From positions 1 through 7,352 of the forward strand of contig CAIXOA010000155.1 of NCBI GenBank assembly GCA_903920925.1: a stretch of DNA of 7,352 bases. The letters run 5' to 3'. The translations under genes were made by a program, and so were the position numbers. This DNA comes from an uncultured Microcaldota archaeon. Its GTDB lineage: Archaea > Micrarchaeota > Micrarchaeia > Anstonellales > Bilamarchaeaceae. Of the stretch, positions 1 through 7,174 are shown in pieces. How positions within the stretch are numbered: position 1 is the stretch's first letter; every line of letters starts with the position of its first letter. The notes below the pieces were generated by a model. The model did no database searches and had not been told where the DNA came from. It saw only the letters and a list, made by a program, of their open reading frames with translations.

Positions 1-5
1 CGCAC

Positions 6-25
6 AGTTTCGCTAGGGCGAAACT
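6..25 (+). terminator. Perfect 8-bp hairpin at the edge of repeat copy A
   Basis: AGTTTCGC (6-13) pairs perfectly with GCGAAACT (18-25) around the 4-nt loop TAGG. On the + strand it is followed by T/C-rich DNA (35-52), as expected for a 3'-end signal of a + strand gene lying left of the window. A hairpin also forms on the other strand, so it could instead end the cysS transcript, but no T-run follows it in that direction. The structure is seen directly; the terminator role is inferred. Confidence 0.45.
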
Positions 26-30
26 ATTGC

Positions 31-100
31 CCCCATTTTCCTCTACTTTTCTGACCCCCTCCCACTGCACTTTGAGGCTCTTTGAACGAGCTCCTTACGC
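31..100 (+). repeat. Copy A of a ~70-nt diverged intergenic repeat, inverted relative to copy B
   Basis: Read on the + strand, this pyrimidine-rich stretch aligns with the reverse complement of 7219-7289. By hand I count about 56 identities in 70 aligned positions plus one 1-nt gap. The longest shared blocks are TTTTCTGACCC (47-57) and CACTTTGA (68-75), followed by CTCTT, ACG, CTCCT and ACGC at matching spacing. Of 14 mismatches, 11 are transitions. The element starts 5 nt after the hairpin at 6-25 and ends 10 nt before the cysS stop codon. No open frame is conserved between the copies, so it is unlikely to be coding. It could be a terminator or RNA-processing module, a small RNA, or a relic of a dispersed repeat. 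Confidence 0.7.
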
Positions 101-110
101 AACGAAGAGA

Positions 111-1514
111 TTATCTTTTCTCCAATCTCCAGCGCACGCCCTTGTCGCTGTCTTCAAGGACCACGCCCAGCTCGCCGAGGCGCTTCCTTATTTCGTCGGA
201 CATGGCGAAGTTCTTCTCCTTCCTTGCCTTCTCCCTCAAATCAATCAGCAGCGAAACCAATTTTTCAGTCATTTCTGGCATCTCAATCTCCTCCCTCTTC
301 AGTCCCAAAATCCAGAGCATATTCTCCAGTTTTTCCCTCACTTCCGCCATCTGCTCGTAATCCGGCTTCTCCTTCTCCAGATGAGAAAACACATGGGAAG
401 CGAGGTTGAACAGGTGCGCGATTGCACCAGGCGTGTCGAAATCGTCGTCCATGCAGGAATAGAAGCCGGAGATTGCGAATTCGCAGTCCTTGCGGAACTC
501 CTTGTCCGCGGTGGAGGGTTTTTCTTCCGCCAACACTTCATCCAGTTTCTCCCATAGGAGGAATATGCGCTTGCAGGATTCCTCCGCGGAACGGATGGAC
601 TCCTCGCTGAAATCCACGGGGCTGCGGTAATGGCTGCGCAGGAAGAAGAGGCGCACCGCGTTGGGCGAGTGCTTGGAAAGCAAATCCTTGAGGGTCACGA
701 AATTCCCGAGGGACTTGCTCATCTTCTCCCCGTTTACCGTAAGGAAGCCTGTGTGCATCCAGAAGCGGACGAACTTTGCGCCGGTTGCGCCCTCGGCCTG
801 GGCGATTTCATTCTCGTGGTGCGGGAAGATGAGGTCCCGGGCGCCCCCGTGTATGTCCAGGGTCTTGCCTCCGGAGTATTTCATCCCCATGGCGGAGCAT
901 TCTATATGCCAGCCGGGGCGGCCCACGCCCCAGGGGGACTGGAATGTGAGGACGTCCTCGCCCTTCTTCCAGAGGGCGAAGTCCGCGGGGTCCTCCTTGG
1001 TTTCTTCGGGCGCTACGCGGGAGCCCCGCTCTATCTCGTCTATCTTCTGGCCGGAGAGCATCCCATAGTGGCGGAACTTGCCCACGGAGAAATAGACGCC
1101 GGTTTCGGTCTCGTAGGCGAGGCCGTTCTTCTGTATCGCGGTTATCATCTCTATTATTTCCGGGATGTGCTCGCTCACCTTGGGATAAACGTTAGCGCGG
1201 ATGACGTTCAAAAGGTCGAAAAGCTCCACCGCCTCGCCCTGGAAGCGCTCCGCAAGGTCGTGCGGGGATATGCCGCTCTCCCGGCTGCGGTTGAATATCT
1301 TGTCCTCCACATCGGTAATATTCTGGATGTGGAAGACGTCGAAGCCCTTCTGGAGCAGGTGGCGCTTCACGGTGTCGAAGGCTACGTAGGTGCGGGCGTG
1401 GCCCACGTGTGCGTGGTCGTAGGGGGTGAGGCCGCAGACATAGAGGTTCACCCTCTTGCCTTCCGCGGGCTCGAACTTCTCCTTCTTCTTTGTGAGCGTG
1501 TTGAATATGAGCAT
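111..1514 (-). CDS. cysS: Cysteinyl-tRNA synthetase (CysRS, class Ia)
   Basis: This cytoplasmic enzyme attaches cysteine to tRNA-Cys using ATP. The 467-aa product has the usual CysRS length. The class I signature is present as HVGH (residues 36-39) in the Rossmann fold, and the second signature as KMSKS (264-268). By analogy with the bacterial enzyme, the zinc ligands that read cysteine are C27, C206 (in GWHIEC), H232 and E236 (in FPHHENE). The C-terminal part from about residue 300 is helical and matches the tRNA-binding region, ending in the basic sequence RWRLEKR. The ATG at 1514-1512 gives the expected MLIFNTLTKK start; a weak GGTG lies 4 nt upstream. The TATA-like site is only about 30 nt upstream, so the leader must be very short. 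The gene is divergent from the DUF4870 gene. It appears intact and functional. Confidence 0.97.
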   Translation of the reverse strand: MLIFNTLTKKKEKFEPAEGKRVNLYVCGLTPYDHAHVGHARTYVAFDTVKRHLLQKGFDVFHIQNITDVEDKIFNRSRESGISPHDLAERFQGEAVELFDLLNVIRANVYPKVSEHIPEIIEMITAIQKNGLAYETETGVYFSVGKFRHYGMLSGQKIDEIERGSRVAPEETKEDPADFALWKKGEDVLTFQSPWGVGRPGWHIECSAMGMKYSGGKTLDIHGGARDLIFPHHENEIAQAEGATGAKFVRFWMHTGFLTVNGEKMSKSLGNFVTLKDLLSKHSPNAVRLFFLRSHYRSPVDFSEESIRSAEESCKRIFLLWEKLDEVLAEEKPSTADKEFRKDCEFAISGFYSCMDDDFDTPGAIAHLFNLASHVFSHLEKEKPDYEQMAEVREKLENMLWILGLKREEIEMPEMTEKLVSLLIDLREKARKEKNFAMSDEIRKRLGELGVVLEDSDKGVRWRLEKR

Positions 1515-1536
1515 GTGCGCACCCGATGCGAACTCC

Positions 1537-1552
1537 GAGAAAGGTTTATAAT
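1537..1552 (+). promoter_or_regulatory. BRE/TATA-like promoter of the DUF4870 gene
   Basis: GAGAAAGG (1537-1544), a purine-rich BRE-like block, directly precedes TTTATAAT (1545-1552), close to the archaeal TATA consensus. The expected start site, about 25 nt downstream, falls near 1573, just before the ribosome binding site. The element overlaps the cysS TATA-like site on the other strand. Confidence 0.55.
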
Positions 1553-1555
1553 AAT
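1543..1555 (-). promoter_or_regulatory. TATA-like element for cysS
   Basis: On the minus strand ATTATTATAAACC lies with its TATA core about 33 nt upstream of the cysS ATG. That predicts a start site near 1521 and a leader of only a few nucleotides. It uses the same AT-rich bases as the promoter of the divergent gene. The sequence on its upstream side is not clearly BRE-like, so this direction may be the weaker one. Confidence 0.45.
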
Positions 1556-1573
1556 CATCTATTTAATGCATAC

Positions 1574-1580
1574 AGGTGAT
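1574..1580 (+). promoter_or_regulatory. Strong Shine-Dalgarno site that fixes the DUF4870 start
   Basis: AGGTGAT is complementary over 7 nt to the conserved archaeal 16S 3' end (GATCACCTCC). It sits 5 nt before ATG 1586. This favours ATG 1586 over the in-frame TTG at 1583, where the spacing would be only 2 nt. Confidence 0.75.
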
Positions 1581-1585
1581 TTTTG

Positions 1586-2026
1586 ATGCCTGAAGAGAAG
1601 AAAGTAGAGAAGAGAACTGTGGCTGCTGCGCCGGCACCGGCGCCTGCATCCGCACCGAAAAACATTGGGGGAGGGGACAAGGATTCCAACCTCATGGCCG
1701 CACTTGGGTACATAATAAACCTCGTAATGCTTCCGTGGTCATTTGTAATATACTTCGTGAAGAAGGAGGATAAGTTCGTAAGGTTCCATGCATTGCAGGC
1801 GGGGATACTGTGGATTATCGCCATGATAATCACGGTCATCCTGATTGTGATAAGCATAATAGTCGGGATGGTGCTCGGTCCGCTCTCGTGCGTTGTCTGG
1901 GGGATACAGCTCCTGTTCGGGCTCGCATTCCTTGCGGCCGACCTGTATGCAGCATACATGGCATACCAGGGAACCGAGTGGGAGATGCCGGTCATCGGCG
2001 CCTTGGCGAAGTCCCACGCGGCGTAA
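1586..2026 (+). CDS. DUF4870/Tic20-like small membrane protein
   Basis: The product has 146 aa. Residues 1-30 are a charged start followed by an Ala/Pro-rich linker (11-24), probably cytoplasmic and disordered. The rest is membrane-embedded: hydrophobic segments at about 36-58, 70-98 (long enough to bend or form a hairpin) and 100-127. A charged loop KKEDKFVRFHALQ (59-71) follows the first segment. A KxDxFVRFHALQ-type loop after the first membrane helix is the hallmark of DUF4870 proteins, which are distantly related to chloroplast Tic20. The C-terminal MPVIGALA also fits the family. The biochemical role is unknown, and the Tic20 relationship does not establish protein import in archaea. The gene is single, divergent from cysS and convergent with the PolD operon. 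Its start is set by a strong SD site. Confidence 0.85.
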   Translation: MPEEKKVEKRTVAAAPAPAPASAPKNIGGGDKDSNLMAALGYIINLVMLPWSFVIYFVKKEDKFVRFHALQAGILWIIAMIITVILIVISIIVGMVLGPLSCVVWGIQLLFGLAFLAADLYAAYMAYQGTEWEMPVIGALAKSHAA

Positions 2027-2031
2027 ATTCC

Positions 2032-2065
2032 TTTAATTTTTTCTTCTTATTTTTCTATTTATTTT
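2032..2065 (+). terminator. T-rich transcription terminator of the DUF4870 gene
   Basis: Just after the stop codon the + strand has T-runs of 6 (2037-2042), 5 (2050-2054) and 4 (2062-2065) within an almost G-free stretch. Archaeal RNA polymerase terminates at such T-tracts without needing a hairpin. On the minus strand the same DNA is A-rich, so it gives no such signal to the converging PolD transcript. Confidence 0.7.
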
Positions 2066-2076
2066 CCTATTCCTTA

Positions 2077-5000
2077 CTACATAAAATCAGAGAGCCCCTT
2101 CTGCTGGATTTTCTCGTCCTCGAAAACGCTTTTTATCTCCTTCTCAACGAGCTGGAGGCGCTGCTTGAGGTAGGCGGGGAGTGCGTAGTCCTCCACCATC
2201 CGCATGGAGACCTTGAGGTATTTCTCTATTCCCCCCTTGTTGATGGTGAGAATAATCTTTCCTCCACATCTTGAGCATTTGCCTATGAGCGGGGGGCGGC
2301 GGTAGATTTCGTTGCAGTCCACGCACCTGAAGTTCTGCCTGGAGAAGGAGCGGAGGTTTCCGTAGATGTCCGGGATAAAATGAGAGAGGATGAGGCGCTC
2401 GGCCGCGTCCTTGGAATCCACCGCGCGGATTAGTGCGTGCAGGGCGAATTCCGCCTCTATCTTCTCGGGGATGGAATCCAGCTTTATGTAATTGGTGACC
2501 ATGGGGCCGGTGTTGAGGGTGGCGGTGTCGAACATGAAGTTCAAATCGTCGTATTCCTCGGGCTTCCCGAGCAAATCCTTCACGAGGCGGAGCTTGATTT
2601 CTCCGGGGTAGGCGAGCTTTTCGCACGCCTCGTAGAATGCGAGCGGGTATTTGCCCACCACCTCCATGCCGTGGACCTCATCATCCACCTCCAGCGGGTT
2701 TATTTTTGGGGTGAGGAGGAGCGGGGCGTCCATGGTGCCCCCCCTCTTGGTGGAGAGGTAGGAGCGGGAGAAGTTCAAGAGGGCGTCCATGAGGAGCATG
2801 ACCGCGTCCTCGTCCCCGTCGCAGTTGCGCCTCTTTGCCGTATGGAAGTAGGGGTGCGCATAGCCGAGGTTCGCCTCCGTATACCCTATTATGCGGGAGA
2901 GGACGCAGGCGGAGGTATGCGGGGAGAGCCCCGCCACAAGGTGGCCAAGAAGGTCCTCGTCCTTCTCCAGTTTGTAATAGGGCGGGAGGCCGTAAAGATT
3001 TACAAGGAGGTCGTCAATGAAGCGGGCTATTTTTGCGATGTATTCCAGGCCGTGCCTGGAGATGAGGATGTCCTGGGGCATCAACGCAACCACCTGGTCT
3101 TCGGAAGTGATTGGCTTGCCCGCATGGTCCTTCTCATAGCCAAGTTTCCTTATCCCCTCCGCGGTCTGGTTTATCTCGGAGATGCGGAAGTGGGTGAGGG
3201 GCGCGTTCGTGGCGTCGAACCTGCATGTTCCGTCCTTGTATACGTAGACCATGTGCTTCGCGCGGAAGAAGCCCTTTTCGAGGCGCTCGGGGATTTTATT
3301 GTCACTAAACAAGCCCTTCACCCCCTTCAAATCCGGAGGAAGGAAGCCCAGGTCCGATTTGAGTTTCTCCATCATGGAGATTATCTCTATGGGGCGGTAA
3401 TCGTAGTTCTGCGTCTGGACGTCGCAGTGCTTTTCCTCCTTGGTCGTCTTCCCGCATTTCACGCATACCCTTTCCAAAGAGCATTTCCCGCCGCAGGGGC
3501 AGCGCGTGGAGAAGGCGGTCTTTCCGCACTCCCGGCAGCGGAACCTCGCCACCTCCACGTTTATTCCCCTCTCCTTTTCCCTTCCCTTCAAAGAGCGGTA
3601 TATCTTTATGAGGCTCCTGTTCTTGGGGGAGCCGGTCGGGAAGAGGACGTGCGGGCTTCCTGGCATTATCCTTTCCTTGGCCTTCTCCGGCCTGCCCATC
3701 CTTCCGCCTATGTAGGTGGGGCACTTCCTGCGGATTGTGATTCCGGAAAGGCGGCAGATGTTTTCCATAACCGCCTGGTTTGCGTCCATGGAAAAGGAGG
3801 ATGTGTCCACCTTTTGCCCCATCAGCAGCCCGAGGGAGGAGAGGAGGGAATAGCCGTCATCCCCGGAAATGAATATTTTTCCGTCCGAAACCTTGTGCTC
3901 TATGTAGAGGTTCTCAAGGAAGGTTTTTTCATTTTCCACCGGAAGCACCAGTTCGCGGAGCTTGTTCCCTTCCCAGGTGAGTTTCCCTTTTGCAAGATAG
4001 TGGGCCAGGGATGAGACCTCCTCATGCGACAAGTCATGCCACGGATATGTGTAATCCGGGTGGAGGGGTGTCCCGTGCTTTCTGGAGAACTCGAACGCCT
4101 CGAATGCATTTGATATGCGGGGGATGTTCAGCTCCCTGGATTCTATTTCCGCCTCCCACCATTCCCTGCAGTAGCCGGAGGGCATCAGCGGATGGTTGGA
4201 CTTGAGGAAATCGCCGAAGGTGACGAGCATGTCCCCGAGGAACAGGATTTGCGCTATCTGCAAACGGAGGGATTCCGCCTCCTCCGCGCTTCTCACCTTC
4301 TGGACCGAGCCGTCCTTCAGCTTCACCACCGGTGGCTCGATGGAATCGCAGACGGTCACCACGCAGCCCTTCCCCGGGCGCTCCACCTTCAGGTGCGTGC
4401 CGTTGGCGGGGAAGGAGTCCAAAAGGACCATCGCCGCGGGATGGAGGTTCCTTGCCATTATGCCGTTGGTGCGGCTTCTTCCGTAACGGAGGCGGAAGCC
4501 TCCCTTCGCCATGGGGTAGCTGAAAACGGGGCGGCCAGCGACCAGCCCCTCAAGGTACGTGAAGTCGGGGCCCACTTCCACCTTGTCCTGTTTCGTCTTC
4601 ACCTTTATAATTTCCTGCAGCCAGTCCCAGTCCAGGCCGTATTTTTTCGCCTGCTTCAGGACCTTGGAGGCCTTCTGCGCAATCCCCTCGCAAATCACGA
4701 GCGGGATGCCTCCGCGCACCCGGTTGCTCTTCACCCTGTCCAAATCCCGGTGGACGGAAACCTCCACGTCTTCCGTGGGGTCGCCATCTATGCATACTGG
4801 GCAGTTGCGCACAATTATCGCGACGTGCTCCTCGGGGGGCTTGTACTGCAGGTGGTTGCAGCGGTTTTCATATGTCTCGACTTCTTCGAGGTATCTTGCA
4901 ACTTCGGTCTCGGTGGGGCGGAAGTTGCCTATTTCGCATTTCCTCCTCGCGATGTCCGCTAAAACCACGCTTAGGGCGGCTACCGTGCCTCCCGCGGAGC

Positions 5001-5415
5001 GGATTGGACCGGCGAAAAAAACTGAAACGTAATTCGTGCCGTCGGGATTTTCGTTTATGCTCACCTGGGAGATGCCTTCCGTGGGCGCGACAAGGACGCC
5101 CTCGGTGAGAATCCCAACGGCGGTCCTCACCGCCTGCTCGATCCGTTTCTGGGTGGTGCCCTGGGAATGCTGGCCTGCGGCGATTTCCTCCGCGAGCTTG
5201 AACGCGATGTCGTTGCGGGACATCCCCCCGGCCTCCATCTTCCTTATCACGTCCGCGATGCCCGGGGGGCCGACCAGCCCCTCCACCCTTGCTGCAACGT
5301 CCTTCGCAACGAGTATTTCCACCTTTTCCTCGGGGTCGAAACCCTTGCTTCTTGCCTCTGAGGCAATCGCATAGGCCTCTTCAAGGCCCTTCTTGAGGGA
5401 TTCAAAGTATTCCAT
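2077..5415 (-). CDS. polC: DNA polymerase D large subunit DP2 (catalytic polymerase)
   Basis: This is the DNA-synthesising subunit of archaeal PolD (EC 2.7.7.7), which works with DP1 at the replication fork. The 1112-aa product is collinear with intein-free family members, somewhat shorter than the Pyrococcus protein. The N-terminal region has the expected opening and the conserved CPVCIDGDPTED (205-216). A cysteine cluster at 627, 630, 639, 641, 645, 651 and 654 is a zinc-binding region. The active-site segment of the double-psi beta-barrel core is KRRNCDGDED (861-870), with catalytic aspartates probably D866 and D868, followed by KRGGTMDAPLLL (890-901). A second zinc motif uses C1031, C1034, C1047 and C1050. 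The last eight residues, QKGLSDFM (1105-1112), match a PCNA-interacting (PIP) box. No intein interrupts the active site. The ATG at 5415 has GAGGT 6 nt upstream and follows the DP1 stop by 4 nt, so translation is likely coupled. Confidence 0.98.
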   Translation of the reverse strand: MEYFESLKKGLEEAYAIASEARSKGFDPEEKVEILVAKDVAARVEGLVGPPGIADVIRKMEAGGMSRNDIAFKLAEEIAAGQHSQGTTQKRIEQAVRTAVGILTEGVLVAPTEGISQVSINENPDGTNYVSVFFAGPIRSAGGTVAALSVVLADIARRKCEIGNFRPTETEVARYLEEVETYENRCNHLQYKPPEEHVAIIVRNCPVCIDGDPTEDVEVSVHRDLDRVKSNRVRGGIPLVICEGIAQKASKVLKQAKKYGLDWDWLQEIIKVKTKQDKVEVGPDFTYLEGLVAGRPVFSYPMAKGGFRLRYGRSRTNGIMARNLHPAAMVLLDSFPANGTHLKVERPGKGCVVTVCDSIEPPVVKLKDGSVQKVRSAEEAESLRLQIAQILFLGDMLVTFGDFLKSNHPLMPSGYCREWWEAEIESRELNIPRISNAFEAFEFSRKHGTPLHPDYTYPWHDLSHEEVSSLAHYLAKGKLTWEGNKLRELVLPVENEKTFLENLYIEHKVSDGKIFISGDDGYSLLSSLGLLMGQKVDTSSFSMDANQAVMENICRLSGITIRRKCPTYIGGRMGRPEKAKERIMPGSPHVLFPTGSPKNRSLIKIYRSLKGREKERGINVEVARFRCRECGKTAFSTRCPCGGKCSLERVCVKCGKTTKEEKHCDVQTQNYDYRPIEIISMMEKLKSDLGFLPPDLKGVKGLFSDNKIPERLEKGFFRAKHMVYVYKDGTCRFDATNAPLTHFRISEINQTAEGIRKLGYEKDHAGKPITSEDQVVALMPQDILISRHGLEYIAKIARFIDDLLVNLYGLPPYYKLEKDEDLLGHLVAGLSPHTSACVLSRIIGYTEANLGYAHPYFHTAKRRNCDGDEDAVMLLMDALLNFSRSYLSTKRGGTMDAPLLLTPKINPLEVDDEVHGMEVVGKYPLAFYEACEKLAYPGEIKLRLVKDLLGKPEEYDDLNFMFDTATLNTGPMVTNYIKLDSIPEKIEAEFALHALIRAVDSKDAAERLILSHFIPDIYGNLRSFSRQNFRCVDCNEIYRRPPLIGKCSRCGGKIILTINKGGIEKYLKVSMRMVEDYALPAYLKQRLQLVEKEIKSVFEDEKIQQKGLSDFM

Positions 5416-5419
5416 ATGG

Positions 5420-6874
5420 TTACCTCGAGAAATCCAATGTCTTCAGCACGTCGTTCTTGAACTCGTACACCGGGACGCGGCCCGGGGTGGGGATGTGCCC
5501 CTGCTTCAACTGGAAGTCGGTTTTGCTCTGGAACGTGCCGGAATTGATTACCAGTGTCCCGCGGTATTTCGTGTATCCGTTCTTGTGGACGTGGCCGAAA
5601 TGCAAAATGTCCGGCTCCTTCTCTATGAGCATGTAGTCCATCCTTTCCGGGACGATGGCGTTGCCTCCGAATATGGTGGAGAGGTGCCTCCTCTTGAGGC
5701 ATTCGACCATCACCATCTCGGGCTTGGAATAGGAGAGCTTGGGGACGGATGCTATCCAGGAATCCGTGGATGTGCCGTGGTAGATGAGGTGGTCGCTGGA
5801 CTCTATTGCGACCATGCATGGGCTTCCGATGAGATGGACGTCGCTCTTGATAAGGTCCTTCCCCATCGCGGGCATGGGCTCGCCCCTCCTCACCGCGTCG
5901 TGGTTTCCGGGGCCCACTATTATCTCTATATAATCCGGAAGGGATTCCACGAATGCATCGAATAGTTCATATTGCTTGTAGATGTCCTTTATGGTGAGCT
6001 CCCTTTCCTGGTTGGGATAGATGCCGATTCCATCAACAACATCGCCCGCGACAACCAGGTATTTCACCTTGCCCGCGAGCTCGGGGTTATCCCTCTTTCC
6101 GTGCAGCCATTCCACGAACCCGTCCAGGTATTGGGGGACGAACTTGTTGCTCCCGAAATGGATGTCCGAGATGTAGGCGGCCGCGACGTCCTTCTCGCAG
6201 ACCTTCTTGTCCCGTGTTATGGGCATGTCCGGCCATTCGAATTCCTCCACGATTATGAAGGCGTTGACCACTTTTCCGTAGGCGGCGATTATGTCGTCGC
6301 GGACGAGGAGCTTCGCCTTTTCGAACGTTTCCGCGTCCCTTTGCGTGAACAGGATTTTGAATTTTCCCTCCAGGTCCTCCACGTCCATCAGGATGTTCCC
6401 GTTTTTCGTGATGCGGATGTCCGTGACCATCACGATTGCCTTCACTTTCTGGTTCTCGTTCTTCTTTATGTCCTTGAGCACGGTTTCCGGGTATTTGGAG
6501 GAGTAGAGGGAAAGCAGGCGGGAAAGCCTCTGGAAGCGGTCGCGGAAATAGGCCACGAAATCTTCCACCGTGCCTCCGCTGCGGGATTTTCCGGTGATGT
6601 CCGTCTTTTCGTGCACGTGGAAGGAGGGTTCGTATTCCTTTGCGAGGGGATGGAAATCCGAGGGGGGGATGAATTTTGCCTTCTGTTCCGCATCCAGGGG
6701 GGCCTCTTTCTTCTCGTTCCTCTGCAGTATGAGTAGTTTTACGTCCTCCTCGGTAATGAAGTTTTTCTGGAGCGAGAGGAGCTCTTCTGGGGCGAGGGAA
6801 GCGGATTCGGAAAGTTTTTCCGCCTCCAAAGAAATCCTGACGCCTTTTTCCATCAGCGCCTTCATCCGGTTCAC
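5420..6874 (-). CDS. polB: DNA polymerase D small subunit DP1 (3'-5' exonuclease)
   Basis: This is the proofreading subunit of PolD, a calcineurin-like (Mre11-related) phosphoesterase that removes mismatched 3' ends. The 484-aa product has a helical N-terminal region (about 1-55), a charged linker, and an OB-fold region around 145-215. The phosphoesterase domain runs from about 230. All expected metal-binding motifs are present: SDIH (D237, H239), GDVVDG (D278), GNHD (N324, H325), YHGTS (H366) and GHVH (H428, H430). The nuclease is therefore predicted to be active, unlike the eukaryotic B-subunits of Pol alpha, delta and epsilon. The start chosen is GTG 6874-6872, which overlaps the preceding stop as GTGA; ATG at 6865 (residue 4) is a close alternative. 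The gene is in an operon with UPF0147 upstream and DP2 downstream. Confidence 0.97.
   Translation of the reverse strand: MNRMKALMEKGVRISLEAEKLSESASLAPEELLSLQKNFITEEDVKLLILQRNEKKEAPLDAEQKAKFIPPSDFHPLAKEYEPSFHVHEKTDITGKSRSGGTVEDFVAYFRDRFQRLSRLLSLYSSKYPETVLKDIKKNENQKVKAIVMVTDIRITKNGNILMDVEDLEGKFKILFTQRDAETFEKAKLLVRDDIIAAYGKVVNAFIIVEEFEWPDMPITRDKKVCEKDVAAAYISDIHFGSNKFVPQYLDGFVEWLHGKRDNPELAGKVKYLVVAGDVVDGIGIYPNQERELTIKDIYKQYELFDAFVESLPDYIEIIVGPGNHDAVRRGEPMPAMGKDLIKSDVHLIGSPCMVAIESSDHLIYHGTSTDSWIASVPKLSYSKPEMVMVECLKRRHLSTIFGGNAIVPERMDYMLIEKEPDILHFGHVHKNGYTKYRGTLVINSGTFQSKTDFQLKQGHIPTPGRVPVYEFKNDVLKTLDFSR
5421..5426 (-). promoter_or_regulatory. Shine-Dalgarno site for DP2 inside the end of the DP1 gene
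   Basis: On the minus strand GAGGTA overlaps the last DP1 codons and its stop (TCG AGG TAA). It lies about 6 nt upstream of the DP2 ATG at 5415. This supports that start and suggests that ribosomes finishing DP1 re-initiate on DP2. Confidence 0.7.
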
Positions 6875-7116
6875 TTCTTCATGGACTCCAGGGCGCTGAG
6901 GATGTTCCAGATCTGCATGCGGGCGTGCGAGGGCATGTTCACGTCCTCGCTGACGGACTCTATTGAATAGATTGCGGAGCTCACCTTCAAAGTAACCTCG
7001 TCGTTTGAAGTGAGCCGCACCTTCGCCTCGTCCAGGGCGCGCCTTATGTTCTTGGGGACTGTGGTGTCGTTCGCCACCCCCTCAATCAGCCCGACTATCT
7101 CATGAACGGATACCAT
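6871..7116 (-). CDS. UPF0147 family protein, first gene of the PolD operon
   Basis: The product is an 81-aa all-helical protein of the archaeal UPF0147 family, whose function is unknown. Family-like features are DTTVPKNIRRALDEA (17-31) and EDVNMPSHARMQIWNILSAL (57-76). The protein contains an apparent internal duplication: IExVxxDxxxPxxxR occurs at 11-25 and again at 52-66. This resembles paired HEAT-like helical hairpins. No signal peptide, membrane segment or catalytic motif is visible, so a soluble scaffold or binding role is plausible but unproven. The ATG at 7116 has GAGGT 7 nt upstream. Its TGA overlaps the DP1 GTG by 4 nt, so the two should be co-transcribed and coupled. The location suggests a link to replication, by inference only. 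Confidence 0.88.
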   Translation of the reverse strand: MVSVHEIVGLIEGVANDTTVPKNIRRALDEAKVRLTSNDEVTLKVSSAIYSIESVSEDVNMPSHARMQIWNILSALESMKK

Positions 7117-7119
7117 CCT

Positions 7120-7128
7120 ATCAACCTC
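7120..7128 (-). promoter_or_regulatory. Shine-Dalgarno site of the UPF0147 gene
   Basis: On the minus strand GAGGTTGAT precedes the ATG at 7116. The GAGGT part pairs with the archaeal anti-SD at a spacing of about 7 nt, which supports this start. Confidence 0.7.
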
Positions 7129-7134
7129 TTCATT

Positions 7135-7147
7135 TGCCCGAAGGGCA
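7135..7147 (-). promoter_or_regulatory. Small hairpin in the PolD operon leader
   Basis: TGCCC and GGGCA form a 5-bp stem around a TTC loop, ending 6 nt upstream of the ribosome binding site. It could influence access to the first start codon or leader stability. It is short and may be incidental. Confidence 0.3.
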
Positions 7148-7174
7148 CAAAATGCAGAGAAATATCGTGCAATA

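Noticed and set aside
31..100. C/D-box small RNA, suggested by CTGA in the repeat
   Set aside because: There is no RTGATGA C box at suitable distance and no second internal box pair in either copy.
1583..1585. TTG start for the DUF4870 protein
   Set aside because: The strong SD ends at 1580, leaving only 2 nt to TTG but 5 nt to ATG 1586.
630..1586. Long + strand open frame (318 codons) opposite cysS
   Set aside because: It lies entirely antisense to a full-length cysS with all catalytic motifs, and its translation has no recognisable domain. It reflects codon bias on the real strand.
2437..4014. 525-codon + strand open frame opposite DP2
   Set aside because: It is a shadow of DP2, with low-complexity, family-less translation and no promoter or ribosome site.
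2077..5415. Possible intein in DP2, since some archaeal polC genes carry one at the active-site region
   Set aside because: The active-site segment NCDGDED and its flanks are continuous, and the 1112-aa length matches intein-free proteins.
5972..6736. 254-codon + strand open frame opposite DP1
   Set aside because: It is antisense to the intact phosphoesterase domain of DP1, and its translation is compositionally odd.
7098..7133. 12-codon upstream open frame starting at 7133 and overlapping the UPF0147 start
   Set aside because: It has no ribosome binding site, and its ATG lies upstream of the SD that serves UPF0147; it is probably chance.
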